DNA of 64,000 nucleotides. Origin: Epiperipatus broadwayi (Eukaryota > Onychophora > Udeonychophora > Euonychophora > Peripatidae). Positions within the stretch are counted from its first letter, which is position 1. Each line of letters opens with the position of its first letter. Under the pieces are notes generated by a model that made no database searches, had not been told where the DNA came from, and saw only the letters and a program-made list of their open reading frames with translations. Both the position numbers and the translations under genes were made by a program. Shown here piece after piece: positions 60,869-64,000 of this stretch. The DNA lies in contig JAQFVV010012405.1 of assembly GCA_028023455.1 (NCBI GenBank), forward strand, positions 3,907,149 to 3,971,148. The letters are read 5' to 3'.

Positions 60869-61533
60869 ACATCACATGATCACTATTTCTTATGCTTGCT
60901 CACAACTGTTATTAAAACAGGCAAAACTCTCTTTACAATAGTGCCACTCAGTGCAAGCCAGAGTAATCAATGGATGCCAGAAGGCTTGTGCATAAAATTC
61001 CTATCTAGTCCCTACTCATCTAATATTCTCAGACTTTCACTGAGTACCACTACTGTATGCAGAGTTTTGCCTCTTTTCATAACAGTTATGAGCAAGCATA
61101 AGAAATGAGCATGTGATGTTTAATAGTTTAATATCAATCCTGCCTAATAGGATAGTGATGGCTATGGTTATTAAAGAACCAAAGACAGCAAAAGGTATGG
61201 GTACTGAACTGAGTTTAGACCTATATGACTATATAAGCTACTGAGTTTGGATTGAAAATATTATTGTATTTTCAAATTTTAGACTCATAGTTTTGTAGTT
61301 AAGTAGAGATAGAAGCTAGCTGCTAGAGGGTTGCATTACATCCTAAGATCTAGGTGCAGTGCTCTCAGATCCAAAGCTCCACACTGACAAAAGCCACAAG
61401 CTAAAAACTAGGCTGGAGATATTGGATGAATAGGCATGAGATAGGGATTTTATACACAAGACTTCTGGCATCCATTGATTACTATGGCTTGCACTGAGTG
61501 GCACTAATGTATGGAGAGTTTTGCCTGTTTTAA
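60869..61533. mobile_element. Family A/B composite copy
   Basis: It begins with a compact palindrome (60869-61116): ACATCACATGATCAC, TTATGCTTGCTCA and AAAACAGGCAAAACTC on the left are mirrored by GAGTTTTGCCTC-like, TGAGCAAGCATAAG and CATGTGATGTT on the right. A full B arm follows (61117-61533: CCTGCCTAATAGGATAGTGA, GGTTATTAAAGAACC, GAGGGTTGCATTACATCC, GGCATCCATTGATTACTATG, GCACTGAGTGGCACTA, GAGAGTTTTGCCTG). It is one of the best-preserved copies. The family's outer end seems to be AACATCACATGATCAC. Confidence 0.85.
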
Positions 61534-63542
61534 AAATAAAATACTCATGTACCTGTCATTAATATGTGGCAGAATGTATGGCTGTTTATTGTCTGACTAA
61601 TTAAAAAAAATCTAAACCTGATTGGAAACTGAAAATTTTTTTCAAGTTTTATTATATATAATATTGTATAAAATAAAATTAAAAAATCATGTAGCATTAC
61701 AATACAACCAAAAAAACAAAAAAAAAAAATGTTAAAGAAAGTTGGATTTTGAAGTAAATTATGGGAAGGCTATTTTGTTTTGTATATATATGTTGTTTGT
61801 ATCTTAATGAATTTCACTTGAAAAAGTTTATTTGTTAATAGATAAAACCGTGGCCATGGAAGAATTTTAGTATAATTTTTTTTTGTCTAGTATTGCAATG
61901 TTAGATGATTTTCTATTATATATATATAAAAGTACATTTTATTAATTTATAGTATAGTATTTTTTATATTTTTACTTAGATATATATGTGTGTGTAAATC
62001 AGTGTATTAAATTTTACCATGACAACAGATTGTTAATATTTTGTTGATTTATTTAAGCATGAGAGTTGTTGTGATGTTATTTATATATAGTAACCAGATA
62101 GCTGAGACTTAGGATTATTACTTTGTTAACATCTATATGGTTAAAGAAGAAAAAAAAATGAAGTGAAAATTATAGTTTATCAACCATTAACAATTCATAT
62201 TGAACTTTTTTATCTTTTCCCTTTAATCACATATTAATACCACTTAAAAAAGTAACTAATGATCTACTTTTCCAGGTGTCACATGACATTAAATGCTAAA
62301 GTAATGGATTGAGCACAACAATTCCACTCAACTGATCAAAGTGATAGACTTTTTTCCTCCTTTGCAATATATAGGGTATATGAGCACACACTTTCACATG
62401 ACCCACCATTCTCCAATCTATCTCATAATACTGATACACTTGAACACACATATGTTGAAAAGATAAATAATCAACAATATACATATATCATGCTAAACCA
62501 GCAATCATCATACTTGAGTTCATACTCTAGTACTGGATGTGGCCATGCTGAAAATAAAAGCAATGTATACAAAAATAACCAACCCTTTCCACTATGAATA
62601 TAAAAAGCATTATTTTCATTCAACTCTAGAGCCATTTATTGTGAGTAGAGTAATAAATAATATACTGATTGGTAAAATTTTACATTTGTGTTTAATACTA
62701 TTCTATCCATATCTGAAGTTTTGTTTCTGAATCATTGCCTTTGTCACAGAGTTGTTTGAACCTAATGCATCTGAATCTCCTGCATCTAACTTGTCATTCA
62801 TCTAGAAATCAATTTGTATTCTTTTTTCATCAATCTAATAATCTAAAATTCAAAACCACTACAAATACAAATCTAATGATGATAATAAGATAGTCTTGAG
62901 TGGAATTAAAAGCATTTCACTTCTGGAAAAAAGTGAACAGAATTTCTCTTTAAAGTTTATATTACATAAATGCAAAGATAGTCACAAGAAGTTTGTTGAT
63001 ATACTTCTAAAAACAAGAGCAAAAAATTTGGAGTCTTTGGTTTGGTATCAGCTTAAATCAAAATGAAATAAAAAAAGAATCTGAAGGAAAGTAAATAAAA
63101 CATCAATAAGGAAAATATTCTTAGTCATACAACAAATTATTCAAAATCAGAATATCTTTCATTTACAGAATTAAAACAGATTTATTAACATATGCTCAAA
63201 TTTGTGCTTCTCCATGTTTTCAAATGTTGCAGAAATTTTATCAAACAATAATAAACATTTACTGATTTTGGCAATAGTTTATTAAAACTTCAATCTCACA
63301 GTGAATAAAGCAGATGTCATCAAAATAATTAAGAGACTGAAATTTAATTCTGAACATGTTTTGAAAAAACTATAGATAGGTATCTGGGATTTATTACAAG
63401 AACAGATAAAAACAAGGAATTTGGATCCAAAATCATTTTTAAAAAGATTAAAGCAATGATTAATTCTATCTCAAAAGAAAAAAAAAGATAATTGATAGTA
63501 ATCAATTAAAAAAAATTGATGGCTATAAAATATGTTCAAATT
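61534..63542. other. AT-rich DNA without a recognised gene
   Basis: No named feature was found. From about 63301 a plus-strand frame reads VNKADVIKIIKRLKFNSEH and later LDPKSFLKRLKQ with two in-frame stops (about 63373 and 63457). This looks like a decayed coding stretch of unknown origin. Confidence 0.4.
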
Positions 63543-63935
63543 AAAACAGGCAAAACTCTCCATACAGTAGTGCCACTCAGTGCCAACCAGAGTAATCAAT
63601 GCATGTCAGAAGGCTTGTGCATAAAATCCCCATCTAGTGCCTAACTCATACAATATCCCAGACTAGTTTCTGGCTTATGGCCTTCATCAGTGGGGAAATT
63701 TGGATCTGAGAGCACTGCACCTAGAATTAATGCAACCTTCCAGCAGCCACCTTTTGTCTCTACTTAACTACAAAACTATGAGAATAAAATTGAAAACACA
63801 ATATTTTCAATCTAAGCTCAATAGCTTATATAGTCATATGGGTCTGAACTTAGTTCAGTACTCATACATTTTGGTGTCTTTGGCTTTTTAACAACTATAG
63901 CCACCCCTATCCTATTGGGCAGGATTGGTATTCAT
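63543..63935. repeat. Family A/B copy, A arm only
   Basis: The A arm runs from TTAAAACAGGCAAAACTCTC through GTGCCACTCAGTGCC, GTAATCAATGCATGTCAGAAG, CCCAGACTAGTTTCTGGC, CCTTCATCAGTGGGG, CAACCTTCCAGCAGCCACC and TTTTGGTGTCTTTGGC to CCACCCCTATCCTATTGGGC. It is the clearest single-arm copy. It includes the small frame 63700-63891, which is not a gene. Confidence 0.87.
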
Positions 63936-64000
63936 ATGATGTTCAAATTAATAATACAGATAGAAGTAATGAATAAAATGAATTATAAAATTACATTTAT

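Overview
The window is a strongly AT-rich, gene-poor stretch of invertebrate animal nuclear DNA. No bacterial-type genes, operons, rRNA genes or CRISPR arrays are visible. Almost everything that can be identified is a decayed mobile element: several copies of one RTE/BovB-like LINE, a tRNA-derived SINE, a mariner pseudogene, a SPIN-like hAT miniature element, Penelope-like (GIY-YIG) ends, a fragment of a second LINE of the Jockey/CR1 type, and many fold-back inverted repeats. This mixture with long (TA)n, (AAT)n and (CA)n tracts fits a mollusc (for example a heterobranch snail) or an AT-rich arthropod such as an arachnid. The sequence alone does not decide between them.

Layout. 1-580: diverged 300-bp tandem duplication. 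2.0-4.7 kb: the best LINE copy (endonuclease plus reverse transcriptase), 5'-truncated next to a pair of (TA)n hairpins and broken by one frameshift and one in-frame stop. 6-12.3 kb: three SINE copies, a short TIR element, a mariner pseudogene and a fold-back. 15.9-22.4 kb: LINE 3' scraps, a SPIN-like hAT element, a two-unit dispersed repeat, a Penelope-like C-terminus followed by a possible decayed hammerhead ribozyme, and a fold-back. 22.5-28.4 kb: the most distinctive block, less AT-rich. It holds a cluster of ACGT-core palindromes in a fold-back, two nested tandem arrays, and on the minus strand an exon for the N-terminal half of an IS1595/Merlin-type transposase with good splice signals but a homopolymer frameshift. 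30.6-35.5 kb: long microsatellites, twin AT hairpins and a rotted LINE copy. 36.5-37.3 kb: a repeat-poor patch with two weak exon candidates, one looking like a secretion signal. 38.8-41.4 kb: LINE 3' end, a 1-kb fold-back (family A/B) and another TIR element. 44-64 kb: more SINEs, family A/B and family C copies, a G-rich tetranucleotide tract, a LINE 3' end, a Penelope tail enclosed in inverted repeats, an antisense Jockey/CR1-like RT fragment and a nearly perfect 558-bp palindrome.

The parts do not form a pathway. The plausible functional links are those of parasites and helpers: a poly(A)-tailed SINE that probably used a LINE machinery, and non-autonomous fold-backs that probably used transposases encoded elsewhere. 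The only sequences with some chance of belonging to a host or recently active gene are the IS1595/Merlin-like exon at 27.4-27.9 kb and the two weak exon candidates near 37 kb. All identifications are by reading the sequence and recalling family motifs. No database search or percentage-identity computation was run.
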